Origin: Metaphire vulgaris
Lineage: Eukaryota > Annelida > Clitellata > Crassiclitellata > Megascolecidae
Length of the DNA: 64,000 bases
Reading direction: 5' to 3'
Assembly: GCA_018105865.1 (NCBI GenBank)
Contig: CM030859.1
Coordinates: 5,012,343 to 5,076,342 of the forward strand
The notes beneath the pieces are model-generated. The model had not been told where the DNA came from. It made no database searches and saw nothing but the letters and a program-made list of their open reading frames with translations. The position numbers and the translations under genes were made by a program. This document shows positions 1 through 11,397 of the stretch, piece by piece; positions within the stretch are counted from its first letter, which is position 1; each line of letters opens with the position of its first letter.

Positions 1-301
1 TTACTTGCATCAACACCTGGTTTTAAAAAATCAATAAACGTATAAATAACCACATAAAACGTTTAGTTTCAAGCCTTGCTTACTGCTTTTGAATCATTTG
101 TGTGCTTCTGAAGTGTTAGTTCATCATGCTCTCCAGCTTTTTCTATTGTGTGGCTTATATTCATAAAATTCTTTCCCGAACTATCACTGCAGAACAACAT
201 TAAACAACAAAAACCTTTAATAGCATATTTATAATTCAATGAATACCATATAGTATTATTAGTAGTATTATTATTATTAACTTTGACGATTTAAAAGGAA
301 A

Positions 302-575
302 AGGTAGGTCCTGTACTTGAGTCCAAACATTGGGTTCTGGCGCTTATCTCCAGCCTGGGCAAATAGTGACGTAGATGTTATAATCCATTAATCTGGGCCA
401 GGCTGCCATTACTTTCCCCAGACCCACGTTTTACCTCGCAGCTTAACACTGCTCCTCAGTTTACCACTGCCCTCTAGCGAGTAAGGCTGAGCCAACCTTA
501 GGGTTCCAGCAGGAACTGAACCCGCGACTTTCTGCTCCATCATACATCATGTTACAACTCTTCTAACTTCCCACC
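302..575 (-). repeat. tRNA-derived SINE, copy 1
   Basis: Read on the minus strand this stretch starts with a tRNA-like head. A B-box-like GGGTTCAGTTCC lies at 512-523 (minus strand). It is followed by a body shared with the copies at 12.1 kb and 17.1 kb: CTAAGG..GGCTCAGCCTTACTCGC, then TAGAGGGCAGTGGTAAA. The 3' part diverges. A pol III-transcribed SINE mobilised by a LINE is the usual interpretation. Ends are approximate because no target duplication was found. Confidence 0.6.
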
Positions 576-3500
576 CCTTTGACGTATTTATATAATGCTA
601 TACCAAAGGCAGAGCCTAAGTCGAGAGCACCTCACACCTTACACTCAAAATGATTGTCTATAACTGGCTAAATTACACAAAAAACTACATTAATAATATT
701 GTGAGATTCAAAGCAAACCCGAGATAGATGGTTGATGTTCCAAAGTCACTGGTGACCACAATGATTAGCTAAGAAATAAAAGAAACTTTTAATCATAAAA
801 CTCAATAAACCTTTCAATACATGTTTTACTACCAGCTAAACTAACATGAATACAGGGGACCCCCGTTATAATGCGGACTTTGGGGTCCATAACTAACCAG
901 CGTTATGTATACTGAAATGGACCATAACATATAAATTTTATTAGCCATCATGATCATAATGGAACAAACATTATCAAAAATCCTTGAAAACATCTTCTTT
1001 ACGTATCTGATCACAGAATAAATGTCGGTGCATCGTTCTATAAGGGTGGATTTGTTCAGAAATATGCAATAAGTGCACAAACGAAGTGTTTTGGCCAAAT
1101 GGTCGCATGGCGCTTGTGCAGATGAAGCCGGTCGATAATACAGTAAGTTGGCGACTTATTTGATGAATATTAATAAGTAACATTGTACTTATGAATATTT
1201 ATTAATTAAGTCGCTAGAAACTGTCACTTATTAATATTCATTAAGTAAGTCTCCACAAACTTACTCGGTCGGGCGCTAATAAGCTTTGACAAAAATATGT
1301 CATAATTGCTATTTGATAATTCCACTCAGAATCGCAGCTTTCGCTCACACCCTGAATTATTTAGGGTCATATTTCTGGGACTTTATCTTTGGATGGCTAG
1401 CAATTATCTAAAAATATGAGTTTTGAAAGCCTAATGGTAAGAATGGCGTCTCTGGTAGTTTCCGATGGCGAGAGCCCACGAAAAGATTAGCGTACACACA
1501 GATCGTCTGGAGTAAGCTTATGCAGTATAGAGAAACACAAAAGGGAATAAACAGACGGTAATTTTGGATCATTCGTGATATCAATTTTCTTATACTGTAA
1601 TTCAGCTTCTAAGTTGGGATCAGGTAAACCGAATCCGGCGCTCAAACGGGCGCGCTCTTAATGTATCAACATTTACTCAAATAGTGAAAAACATACAGGC
1701 ATATTTGGCCATAGAATTGTAGCAAAGGCTGTCAGAATACAATTAAATTAGTACATACAGATAATAAATCTAATTGAAATTTACTGTCTGTAATCTGCTC
1801 ACATAAGGCAAGAGCTATAAGTGTGCTTCTATAATAAAAAATGTGGCACACTGAGTTAAGAGACCGTACACAGATGCGGGTAATACATAGGAGTCAGGTA
1901 AACACAACCTTAATTACTAAAAACCGATTCTAGGTCAGTCACATCAGGTGACGGTTGACTCAGAGTTGGAGAACATAAGCAAGAACAGAATAATTTACAT
2001 TCTGGAAAATGTTTTTCTAAAATTCTGCATGAAAATCATAAATTGTCAAAAATTAAGGCAGCGGTACCTCATAATCAATCCCTGTCCAAGCAAGTTGCAG
2101 ACTGGATTTACTGTCTCCATTAAGATGCACCTGAAGAAAAAATATAAAGCTCTGTACTCAATATCAGATGATCACAGAAGTTCATCAAAAGAGTAATCTT
2201 AAGAGCTATAGGACTGAGTGATATATTGCAAAGAAAATCCATTCAGCTGTCAATATAAAAAACACAGATAGCAGACTAACAGCCATTTCTCTCCTTTCCT
2301 AAAAACAAATAAAACATTGGTTTTACGGTTCCAACACAGAGCAGAAGCAACAGAAACCACAAGAAATTATCATTAATACGAAGCAGCTGCAAATCTATTG
2401 GCAAAATATCAGGAAAATGCCAGAGATGTCAGAGGAGAAAACAGTGAGACAGACAACGGCAGTGTGTGTCTTGACTAATGGAGCAAGGACACAATGCCAG
2501 ACACAGCAAAAGGCAAAAAATGATCACAGCATTGTTTCTCATCGCTAGCACTGATGTCTGTGTTGTGAAGCCAATGTTCCAGCAACCCTGATCCTGTGCT
2601 GTTAGGCCACTTCCCTGGTTCAACAAGGAAATTCTGTCCAGTCAGCCTTGAATACACAGGACAGATCACCAGCATTGCTCTTACCACCCTCTGGAGACAA
2701 ACCGCTGCATGAAGACATGGTAAGAATGTGACACTAAGGCCAAGTGCACATGATGACAATGATGACAACTATGATGATAACGATGATGATGAAGTTGACC
2801 TATTAATAGGGTGCCAGTGACTATAAAAGGGAGCCCGGCAGGTGAGAGGGACTCTCATAAACACTGCCAGAGGAAACGTAACAGGTCGGGCAGAGAGTCA
2901 GCAGACTAGAAAGTTGGAGAAGAAAACATGTTGAGAACTTTCTATGAGAAGATCGTCAAATGTCTGTCTCCGTAAATTAAACCGTGTAAATTGTTTCGTT
3001 AAAATAAAATCGTTGAAATCCAAGTGGATGACATGTCGGTGAATTAGGAACATGAATCCTCTATGTAGTCTCCACAGATACGTCAGGAAGACCGCTCAGC
3101 ATCATATCACTGCTATCACCAAATGATGTTAAGAGAAAACAAAGTCAAGATTAGGTTTCACCGAGCTTCAATCTTTTAAACATTACAATTGACTGAACAG
3201 TCAACAGAAAGAGATGAGTTTTTATTTAGATTTGAAAGTGCACAGTAAAATTGAATAACTAACAGCTCAAGAAAGTTTTCAGATTTCTTTTTGGCCAGTG
3301 CTAGAAATAGTACCGGTATACCGGTAATATTCTTAAAATTCAAGTTCTATCTCTGGAAATTTAAGTATAATTATTAAAAGTTAAGATATATGTGGTAACT
3401 AATCCAGTAGCAGATGGCGTGAACACATTACATTGTTAGTTATTAACTATACAAAGTTTCCCTCCACTTTTGACCATGTAAGTAAAAAGTAAAAACCCTT

Positions 3501-4553
3501 ATAACATGAGTGTAATAAACATGAATATATGGCAAATTTAAAATTATGTATGTTTATGTACATAAAATTGTATGTACGTAAAATTTATTCCAATGTATAA
3601 TACACGCCCACACTTTGCACCACTTTTTGAGGGGAAAAGTGCATCTTATACGCGAGATAATATGGTAAATAACATGGATTCACCGAAAATTAATTTTAAT
3701 TGGCGGCTGTTTTGGGAAGCAGCAATGATGCTGTTCTAAGTCACCACATTTATAAAAGAAGAGAAATATTTTGCTTCACGCTAGCAATTTTATGTGCAAT
3801 CTTCATTCCACAACTGCAGATAAATAAGTATAAGAGTGAAGCTGAAAAAGTAAATGCACTATTCTACAATGTTGGGGTAACTAACACTAATAGTCTAAGT
3901 CATCCCAGCATTGTTACCTGCCTAAAACCAGAGATCGATAATGAACCCATAGCTTGTACTCAAGTATGCGATGATGAAAATAATTACCAATTAAAACAAG
4001 CCAAACATATCAATTTTAAATATGCCTATTATGCCTTAATGCAACACACTTAATCAATGTTTGGTATATAAAACTGAGGTAGCAGCATGACCTGCAAACG
4101 AAAACGATGCAACATGTGCAAATGACATGCATCAAGAAATATTGTTTAGGAATCGTCATCATTTTTGTAGCAAAGAATATGAAAACTAATACAGGTAGTC
4201 AGGTATCATCCTCAATAGATATGCACCCATAATATCTTCGGCCTAATTATTGGCTGATTAATTACTAATTGTTGATTTTTCTGAAGTTTTTTTGTTCATT
4301 ACTGAGTTAAATGCATTGTTGAGTAAATCAGATAAATGTTATGGTTCACACTGTACAAGAACGGAAAAAGGTTAAATGGCATTCAACAAATCAAAATTTT
4401 TTAAATGTACCCAAAACAAGGCTAGAAAATGCACTGACTTTACGAAAACTGAAAACACAGGCTAGAATTATTAATAAGATTGTTTCAATGGTGAGGCAAA
4501 TGTATTTAAAGTAAGAATACATAAGGTTCTGCCTAGCACGGTACAGGCTAGAA
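576..4553. other. intergenic, no gene recognised
   Basis: This AT-rich stretch has no convincing exon or RNA gene. It contains a 117-codon open frame at 3700-4053 (+) that starts at TTG, resembles nothing I know and has ordinary AT-rich composition, so I do not call it a gene. Around 3595-3670 is a short repeat-like segment ending in TTATACGCGAGATAATATGG, probably the eroded end of a dispersed repeat. Confidence 0.5.
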
Positions 4554-5263
4554 TTGAGGTGTCAAACATACAGCCCACGGGCCGGGTATGGTCTGAAAGC
4601 TTTTCATCTGGACTGGTGTATGTGGCTGAATATAAGAAAGGACTTTATGTTTAAGCAAAGTTACTGCATTTAAAGTGTGTTCAAAAAGTACATATGGGAA
4701 AATCAGAAAATACATATATGAAACTCGAATTTTTTACATACGACAGAAATGAAATTAAAAAATCGCTGAAACAATTTTCTTACATACTGTTTTGTGTAAT
4801 AGGTCTACTGTAGTTCATGTTAATGTAAAGTAATGCAATGTAGCATTTGCATAGCGCCTCATAAATTTTTACTCAGAGGCACTCCTGGCATTGGAGTCGC
4901 ATGATAAAATAGTGGGACTTTAGATTTTGCATTGAACAGAGCAAGGGAGTAAGAAGTGGGGCCCGAATGGATGGGTTCAAGGCATTCCAGAGGGAGGGTC
5001 CAATCACTACAAAAGCTCGATGCTGATCAAGAGCAGAGTGTGATCTAGGAACATAAATATTCTTCCGATCAGTGGAGCGGAACAGGCGATGTACAGTGGA
5101 AGAGGGTGATTTGAAAAGCTCAGTAATGTAAGATGGGGCCTGACATTGAAGTGTTGCAGAAACAATAATTACTTGTTTGAATTTAATGTTATGTACAAAT
5201 CCAGCCCGTGACAACCACAAAGACTTTATGTAGCCCCTATATGAAATGAGTTTGACACCTCTT
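4554..5263. mobile_element. hAT-like element with a LINE fragment inside
   Basis: The ends are inverted repeats: TTGAGGTGTCAAAC at 4554 and GTTTGACACCTCTT ending at 5263. They are flanked by a perfect 8-bp duplication, GGCTAGAA, at 4546-4553 and 5264-5271. An 8-bp duplication plus a GAGGTGTCAAAC-type end is characteristic of hAT transposons. No transposase is visible. The interior is occupied by a minus-strand LINE fragment. Confidence 0.85.
4873..5222 (-). pseudogene. non-LTR retrotransposon RT C-terminal fragment
   Basis: An open frame of about 115 codons resembles the extreme C-terminus of CR1/L2/jockey-type reverse transcriptases. The region PSYITELF is followed by a PRS..DQHRAFVVIGPSLWN block. 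In this family the corresponding consensus is roughly PSYI..L, VPRS....DRAF...GP.LWNSLP. Only the 3' end is present, as expected of a 5'-truncated insertion. It lies inside the 4554-5263 hAT element. Confidence 0.75.
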
Positions 5264-5271
5264 GGCTAGAA

Positions 5272-6199
5272 GCTTGATTTGGTCTGTGACCTATTTATAA
5301 CCTGTTCACAAATGACAATCTGACATCTTTGATTACATTTACCACAATACAATGAAATGCTATTTTTCTTATGTCATGAATTTTGGCAACTAGCCAGGTT
5401 CCTGTAAAGTTAAAATTTATCATCCAATTGTAGTTCCCAGGTGGCTGTTCATTTGACGTATGCTGCAAAATTAGCAAATGAAATGTTTTAAATAATTTCT
5501 TATTATCAAATGTATTTGGAATAGGTGACTGTCACAGACAACAGCAAGTGCAGAGTATCTCTTGCTGTGGACTGCCAGCTAGCTGCATTGCACTGAAAAA
5601 GGGGGCATAATGGTAAGCCCTCTGTTGGTTACAGCCTCTGCTGTTTGCAAGAGCGGCACAGTGCCTTCTCATGGTGCACCATGGTAATTACTACTAATTG
5701 GAGCCTTGAGCCTTGGGCTAAACTGGAGCAGATCAAAGGATGCAGAGACCTTCCATCAGGTCAATGGCAGTTTCAGCAATACAAACAGGTGCATTACCAC
5801 TGATGGACAGTTTTGTCTTTCTTGCTCCACCTATCTCAGAGTAAGTGGCAATACACTGCAGCTGCCACTAGATCCAATTGTCACAAATCTCTCTCCTACC
5901 ACTGGATCAATGCTGGCTGCATTAAAATTAAGGAAATGAGGATTACGCAATCTCCCCTTGAATTTTCTTCAGCGTTTGTTTCATACTGCTTTCACATTGA
6001 CTAAGAAATGGCAAAAATATCCCTCAGTTTAAATAAGTGTTGTATGAAAAAATGACTTTTACTTATGAGCTTTCAACTTTAGTGAGATAGCTTCTACCGT
6101 TATGTCATGCAACAATTTCACTGTCATTTTGTTGTGGATTTAGATTGTAATTCGTGTAACTGCACTGTTAGGTGGTGGCAGCCAATTTCGATGGTACAT
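5272..6199. other. intergenic, nothing recognised
   Basis: No exon, RNA gene or terminal-repeat element could be supported. A plus-strand open frame at 5706-5939 has no recognisable motif and weak coding character. Confidence 0.4.
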
Positions 6200-6330
6200 T
6201 CAATCAATCAATCAACTTCTATAGCGCCACTATCATAATGGCCAGGGCATCAGCCGATGGCGCACCAAATCCAAATAGCATTAGAGCCAGATACTAAAGA
6301 GTCAGTCTTAAAGTACACCCTCAAGTGAGT
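6200..6330 (+). repeat. SINE/LINE-tail family 2, copy 1
   Basis: A (TCAA)n-like tract is followed by ACTTCTATAGCGCCA, then GCCAGGGCATCAGCCGATGG and CGCACCAAATCC. The same blocks occur at 10.72 kb (+) and 53.58 kb (-). The simple-sequence edge suggests a retroposon read from its 3' end, so its true sense strand is probably minus. Confidence 0.55.
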
Positions 6331-6447
6331 TTTAGACTAACAAATAAATACAAACAAGCACTGAAAATAAGCAGAACTGTGACGTGTTTTATATGACCTC
6401 GAACACCAAACACAACGTAAACACGACTGAAATGCAAGACGACGAAA

Positions 6448-6795
6448 TTAAACGATAGGAAGACGAAAGCGCTGGATATAATGCCCTTTGCAACTGACTT
6501 CGTGTTTGAAGCTTTCGATGAATTTCGCCTCTTTCGTTCTCTCTTCGAAGATCCCTTCTATCTTGATGCATTCGACCGATTCGCTGACGCTTATTGACGG
6601 GGCGCCGCTCTCCCTCCGGCGTCGGTGGCGCAGGGACGCCCGCTGCCCGCCGCCGTCGATGTCCGTCGACGTAGTCTGAACGAAGCGCTGGACGAGGAGC
6701 GCCGGACGATCGGCGCTGGGGACCGTGAGGCCGCCGCAGCGGCTGACGACGACGATCGTGAGTAGAAGAGCGATCGCCAATGTTCCGACGGCCAT
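6448..6795 (-). CDS. putative small secreted or membrane protein (unrecognised)
   Basis: This 115-codon ATG-initiated frame is GC-rich against AT-rich surroundings. It begins MAVGTLAIALLLTIVVVS, a strong signal-peptide or membrane-anchor profile. After that come Arg-rich HRRRR (possible basic processing site), a Ser-rich patch, and a C-terminal third with two Cys (VECIKIEG and HEVSCKG). It could be a complete secreted peptide precursor, or a first exon, since a GTCAGT donor follows HE. It could also be a terminal exon of the Cys-rich gene upstream: a CAG acceptor 8 bases before the ATG is phase-compatible with two donors near the end of exon 5. The family is unknown. Confidence 0.45.
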   Translation of the reverse strand: MAVGTLAIALLLTIVVVSRCGGLTVPSADRPALLVQRFVQTTSTDIDGGGQRASLRHRRRRESGAPSISVSESVECIKIEGIFEERTKEAKFIESFKHEVSCKGHYIQRFRLPIV

Positions 6796-6935
6796 TATAC
6801 TTCTGCCTCTTCCTCTTCCTCCTCTGGTATTGTTATTATTGAGATTTGATTAAGCGACTGTCATATGACGACAGATCTACACGCAGACAGCCATACGCTG
6901 GTCCTCTGCTACAAACAACTCTCACCGTACGACGA

Positions 6936-7182
6936 CAGTCGTCTTTCACAGCACAACAGAGGTCTGAAAGAAGTCGAACGCGGTGCGTTTTCTTCTATAG
7001 GATAGAAAAATATAGTATATTGTAGCGCATTTATTGTAACTTTTCCGAAGAAATAGAAACAGTCGTCTTTCACAGCATAACAGAGGTCTGAAAGAAGTCG
7101 AACGCGGTGCGTTTTCTTCTATAGGATAGAAAAATATAGTATATTGTAGCGCATTTATTGTAACTTTTCCGAAGAAATAGAA
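6936..7182. repeat. 124-bp tandem duplication (2 copies)
   Basis: The segment starting CAGTCGTCTTTCACAGCA at 6936 is repeated at 7060 with few differences, to AAATAGAA at 7182. It lies just upstream of the minus-strand ORF at 6448-6795, in its possible promoter. Confidence 0.9.
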
Positions 7183-7338
7183 TGCCGGGAAAATATTATC
7201 AAAGCGTCAAATAAGTTACTGTCTAGTTAGTTTCGCATTTCGGAACAGACAGCAGTGGAAGTCAAAGTTTGCACTGCCACGCCGATGGCGTATGCCAAGC
7301 TAGCCTTCTTTTATTGAAATTATTGGTGGCAGCGATTG

Positions 7339-7385
7339 ATTGAGGTTACTGGTGCCCTAAGGCTTAGGGCACCAGTAACCTCAAT
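7339..7385. repeat. 47-bp near-perfect hairpin
   Basis: Arms 7339-7361 and 7363-7385 are exact 23-bp reverse complements (ATTGAGGTTACTGGTGCCCT...) separated by a single G. No T-run or gene end is associated. Confidence 0.95.
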
Positions 7386-7399
7386 CTTCGCCTCAAGAA

Positions 7400-7437
7400 C
7401 CGCCGACGTCGGAGGGAGAGCGGCGCCCCGTCAATAA
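7400..7437 (+). repeat. inverted copy of part of the 6448-6795 ORF
   Basis: These 38 bases match the reverse complement of 6591-6628 at 36 positions. Read on the plus strand they again encode an RRRRESGAPSI-like string. This is a local inverted duplication of coding sequence placed next to the 47-bp hairpin. Confidence 0.8.
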
Positions 7438-7440
7438 TCT

Positions 7441-8313
7441 GTCGGTCGCGAGTCGCGACCCAAAAGAGGGTCGGAGACTCGGAGGGATCAGCTTAGTGGG
7501 TCACGGTTAGCGCGAAATTAGATTCAAAAGTGTCATTTTCTAACAAACACCACAATGTTACAAGCCTTGAACTTGAAGCTTAGGTGCAATTATGCTAAGG
7601 TTTTAAAAAATTTATGCCTGCAATCCTCCATACACGGCTTGTATTAAAATGACTAGTTTTATCCAATTTTAGTTGGCAATAAGTTTGTACGGTCGCGGCA
7701 TGTTACAAAGTCGCTAAGGTGGGCGCAGTCCCATAAAGTCTGAAGTTAAAGTCTGTATTAAAAAAACCCTCAGTTAACGATCATAGCTGACAAAGTGTAA
7801 ATCTGAATAGGCTGAATGGCCTATAGTACTTTTAAAAATTAACCTTATTTCTCAATAACGCAAGGAAAGCGTATAGCTGACCATTTTGCTGTGAAACTCC
7901 AATAACAATAGACTAATAGAGCATCGAGAGCATGCAATCGCTTAACCTGGAGGTTAAGCGATTTTGCCATACTCATAGGATTTTTAAGACGCATGAAAAG
8001 GTATTGTTCCTGGTAAAAAAATTTAAAAAGATAAATTTCAAGAAATTTCAATATCTATTTCTATCATTTTGTCTTATTCTGCAAAAATGTGAATAATTTT
8101 GCTAATATTTACGTATTTGTCATATTTACATTCGAATTGATTAAGAGCTTTTGTTTTGCCATATATTCAAAACTCAGAAGAGTCCCTTTTCAACTAACGT
8201 TCGCCAGATGGCCTAATGTATTTTTGGATATTACATGCTATGATTAGGGTCGCGGCACGTTAGAAAACCGCTGAAGTGGGTCGCTATTCTAAAGTGTTTG
8301 GGAAACCCTGCCC
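7441..8313 (+). mobile_element. hAT-like composite repeat (B1+B2), copy 1
   Basis: It contains GCGCGAAATTAGATTC, TGTTACAAAGTCGCTAAGG and ATGCTATGATTAGGGTCGCG, and ends TTTGGGAAACCCTG, the inverted CAGGGTTTCCCAAA end typical of hAT relatives. The same B1 and B2 blocks recur, joined in the same relative arrangement, at 21986-22668 (reverse) and 35944-36690. The left end is eroded. There is no transposase. Confidence 0.65.
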
Positions 8314-8996
8314 TATGGCAGTAGTAGTAGTTTCCAAAGTCTGAGCCACGGCTCTATGGGGACCAGAGCTTTCTTCCATTTTTTTCTTATTAGGCTTAAC
8401 ACTTTTGTTGCCAATTATATCCCCACAAAGTCCTATTTTACTTTTCTGCTTGTCTTTTTTACTTGAGGGTCTTTTGGTAAACTTATTAGGCTACCCAAAA
8501 AGTGTTGTTTCTTAAGCTATGGGTCTCCACTCTCCAAAGGTTTTCAGTCGAGGGGTCAGCCCGGGTCACATTGCTGACTTTTGACGGCTCCGCGGGCCAC
8601 TTGCACAAGAAATTAAATTGAGTAAAATACTGACTGACTGACTGACTGACAATGACAGACATTGCTGAATTGTGATGCAGTGCGTAATGCCTGAGGTCAA
8701 CGTTTTCCATGGGCGTACTCTGTTGCCCAAGTAAGCCTTAAGTAGCCTGACAGTGTTTTATACAGGCCTGTTAGAAGGGGAGATTTTCCCCCAAAACCTC
8801 AAAATCTCCCCAATCCCATCACTTACACATATTTTGCATTGAGCTGTGTCTTTCCCCTCCAACCAAGTCGATCCCCGAAAGACTCAATTTCCCCGCCCCA
8901 AAGGCCTGGAGTCTGGAATCTCTGGATAAAACACTGCCTGACAATTTGACAAAGCCACCGCACACGATTTTCGAAACAGGCGTATAGCCTAAAACA

Positions 8997-9268
8997 CAGT
9001 GGCGTAGCGAGGGTATCCGGCGCCGGGGGCAAAGTGTACCATTGGCGCCCCAACACTGATGACGAGCAAAAAATAGTTGTCACATAGTCCTCGGCGCCCC
9101 TCGACTCTCTACGGCGCCCCCTCTCCTTATACTCCTGACGAGCAAAAAAGGTCGCCACACATGTTTCTCCTTATTTATTATGCATTTCACTTACCCAAAT
9201 ACCCGATTCTGGCGCCCCTCACCTCGGCGCCCGGGGGAATATGCCCCTTGCCCCTCGCTACGCCTCTA
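8997..9268. mobile_element. hAT-like MITE, CAGTGGCGTAGC family
   Basis: Left end CAGTGGCGTAGCGAGGGTAT and right end CCCCTCGCTACGCCTCTA are inverted repeats. Flanks CTAAAACA and CTACCATA match at 5 of 8. The interior holds two GACGAGCAAAAAA boxes (9061 and 9138). It is closely related to the 11655-11927 element. Confidence 0.75.
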
Positions 9269-10172
9269 CTACCATAGATGTAAAAACGTTTTTTATGTTT
9301 TTTTTTTTTTTCTTTAAAAATATGTTTTTAATGTTTTTTAAAAGTTTCTTATGTTTTTTATCTTATTTCCTGCATATCAATTTATATCAATTTCCTATTC
9401 CTGAGCATCCTCAAATCTTATGATCAATTCATTCTGAGCGAATTCAGGCTCATCTTCTCGACTGGTGATGCTGCAGAACTAATGTTTTAAGGACAAAGAA
9501 TCACATATAATTCAAGTCAGTCAAATTTAGTTCATTATCTGTCAAATGTGACGCGTGGATGGATGGTAAATAAAGGACTGTAAACGAGGTCAATGTTTTT
9601 AATGTTTTTTTAAATTTTTATATTTTTCTTTAAAAAACATGTTTTTCGTGTTTTTTATTTTAATATTTATGTTTTTTACATCTAGGCTATGTCTACTACA
9701 ACAGTACAATTGATTACCAGTGGCGGCTCATATTGAATGCCTGGCCCCAGTGGCCCCCTGTTGGGACCCTATACTTACTACTATACAGGGTGTCTACGAA
9801 AAAAACCCCCCAGCAGGAAAACTTTGATTTCTTAAAAGTTCCTAAATATATTTTTATAAAAATTGCCACACTTGTGCAGCACATATTTTCCCACCTTTCT
9901 GCCAATTTTCATCTCATTTGCATGTAAGGTGGCCATTTTGTGAGATATCAAAGTCAAACTTCGATTTTTACTACTCAGTCGCAGCATGACAGGCCTAAAT
10001 ATCTATAGCTTCACATAAATTTGGCTTCATGTCAATTTTGGTGGTATTATTAGCAGTTGTTGTTATTGTTCCAGTAATAGTAGTAAAGTTTAAATCGAAT
10101 GCAATTTTGTAAACATGTTTTTAAACTCACAGAATTCGACATAACAATAAAAGTTTGATTTAAACTTTCAAA

Positions 10173-10257
10173 ATGGGTAAAATATCAAATGAAGATAAGA
10201 TGCGAATTCAGACATTGCGAAAGCTTGGCTTTGGATACCGAACAATTTTTTCAATTA
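10173..10257 (+). pseudogene. mariner transposase N-terminal fragment
   Basis: ATG at 10173 opens MGKISNEDKMRIQTLRKLG followed by FGYRTI. This resembles the first helix-turn-helix of mariner/maT transposases. The reading stops being homologous at a run of TTAGGG units (10258-10280), so all catalytic sequence is missing. Confidence 0.75.
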
Positions 10258-10280
10258 AGGTTAGGGTTAGGGTTAGGGTT
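10258..10280 (+). repeat. short TTAGGG tract
   Basis: About four GGTTAG/TTAGGG units lie exactly where the mariner transposase homology is lost. TTAGGG is the common animal telomere unit. Here it is internal and short. Confidence 0.9.
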
Positions 10281-10719
10281 TGCAATTATGTCCGATAACC
10301 ATCTTGAACAATTGTGGTTTAAGTTGAAATTTCTAGACAATCAATAAAATTTTGTCTGTTGATTCGTAAAAATCGAATTTTGACTTTGATATCTCACAAA
10401 ATAGCCATCTTACATGCAAATGAGATGAAAATTGGCAGAAAGGTGGGAAAATATGTGCTGTACACGAGTGGAAATTTTGATAGAAATATATTTAGGAACT
10501 TTTAAGAAATCAAAGTTTTCTTGCTGGGGGGTTTTTTTCGTAGACACCCTGTACATACCTATCAACAAATGGTTGACCCATGCTTATAGAAGTTGTCACC
10601 CCAACGCCGCCCTCGCCCCCACTTGCCAAATCCTGGAGCCGCCACTGTCGATTACTTGTGCATGTATGAACACAATTTAGGGGAGGAAAGGATCGAGAAT
10701 CAATCGACTATCAATCAAT

Positions 10720-10890
10720 CAATAAGTCAACCAATCAATGCAATAAACTTCTATGGCGCCAGTATTATAATGTCTTGGATATCAGCCGGTGATACACCAA
10801 ATCCAAATCGAATTAGAGCCAGGTCAGGTCGGAAAGGTCAGGGTCAAGCCGTAGAGGTCAGAATGACTGAAAAGCCTGGAGAATAAGAGT
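10720..10890 (+). repeat. SINE/LINE-tail family 2, copy 2
   Basis: (TCAA)n-like sequence is followed by ACTTCTATGGCGCCAGTAT, ATCAGCCGGTGATACACC and AAATCCAAATCGAATTAGAG, matching the 6.2-kb copy. Ends are approximate. Confidence 0.55.
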
Positions 10891-11114
10891 TAATCCATAC
10901 ATGCCTAGATGATGCTTTCAAAGAAGATCCAGTTGAAAATTGTAACAGAATTTTAAAGTCATTTTGCAAATTTTAATTTATTACTTTATTATTTGCATTA
11001 CTCACAACAGCACTTAAGTTTTCGTAAATTATCATAGATTATCAAGTTGTTAGACAACCCGTGAGTTATAGCAGACATAAATATTTTATCATAATTAATT
11101 TTTTATTATTATTA

Positions 11115-11397
11115 TTACCCGTCATAAAAGTACCGCCACCTGGTGAATACAATGGCGCCTACTAATGAAATAACGTGACTGCTGTGTTCGCCAGATGGCG
11201 AAGCAGCGCAATTGTTGAAGTATTGTTCGTAAGGCGGCGAGAGTGTGCATCTGAGTTTCTCGATGACCGTGTCTCTCGTCTGGTCGACCAGCGGCTGGAT
11301 GAAGCTGGTCTTGTAGCCATCGGCTGCTCGGTCATCGCAACTCTGAGCAATTAGACTTCGGATTTCTTCGAAACATTTCATCGCCGTACTGACAACA
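11115..11397 (-). CDS. Cys-rich gene, exon 5 (last in this model)
   Basis: The acceptor is TTATCAG before 11397. The exon completes an Arg codon (CG from exon 4 plus T) and reads VVSTAMKCFEEIRSLIAQSC, with further Cys in KLRCTLS and FNNCAA. It stops at TAA (11115-11117), with AATAAAA within about 10 bases downstream as a candidate poly(A) signal. A short hydrophobic stretch, VISLVGAIVF, lies near the end. Alternative donors (ACCAG|GTGGCG and GG|GTAATA) would extend the gene. Confidence 0.6.

Larger units (their letters stand above)
9786..10551. mobile_element. mariner-derived non-autonomous element
   Basis: Long inverted ends of about 180 bp begin CAGGGTGTCTACGAAAAAAA at 9786 and end TTCGTAGACACCCTG at 10551. 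A TA dinucleotide lies on each side (9784-9785 and 10552-10553), the signature of Tc1/mariner insertion. A short stretch of the transposase N-terminus remains in the middle, so this is an internal-deletion derivative of 766 bp. Confidence 0.9.
9718..10647. mobile_element. hAT-like MITE (CAGTGGCGGCTC) split by a mariner
   Basis: Ends CAGTGGCGGCTC (9718) and GAGCCGCCACTG (10647) are perfect inverted repeats with duplications TTGATTAC and TCGATTAC (7 of 8). Without the inserted mariner at 9786-10551 the MITE would be about 160 bp. A second family member at 15268-15563, in reverse orientation, shows the unfilled mariner site. Confidence 0.9.

Noticed and set aside
3700..4053. 117-codon open frame with a hydrophobic segment
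   Set aside because: It starts at TTG, has no recognisable motif, lies in AT-rich DNA and shows no splice context.
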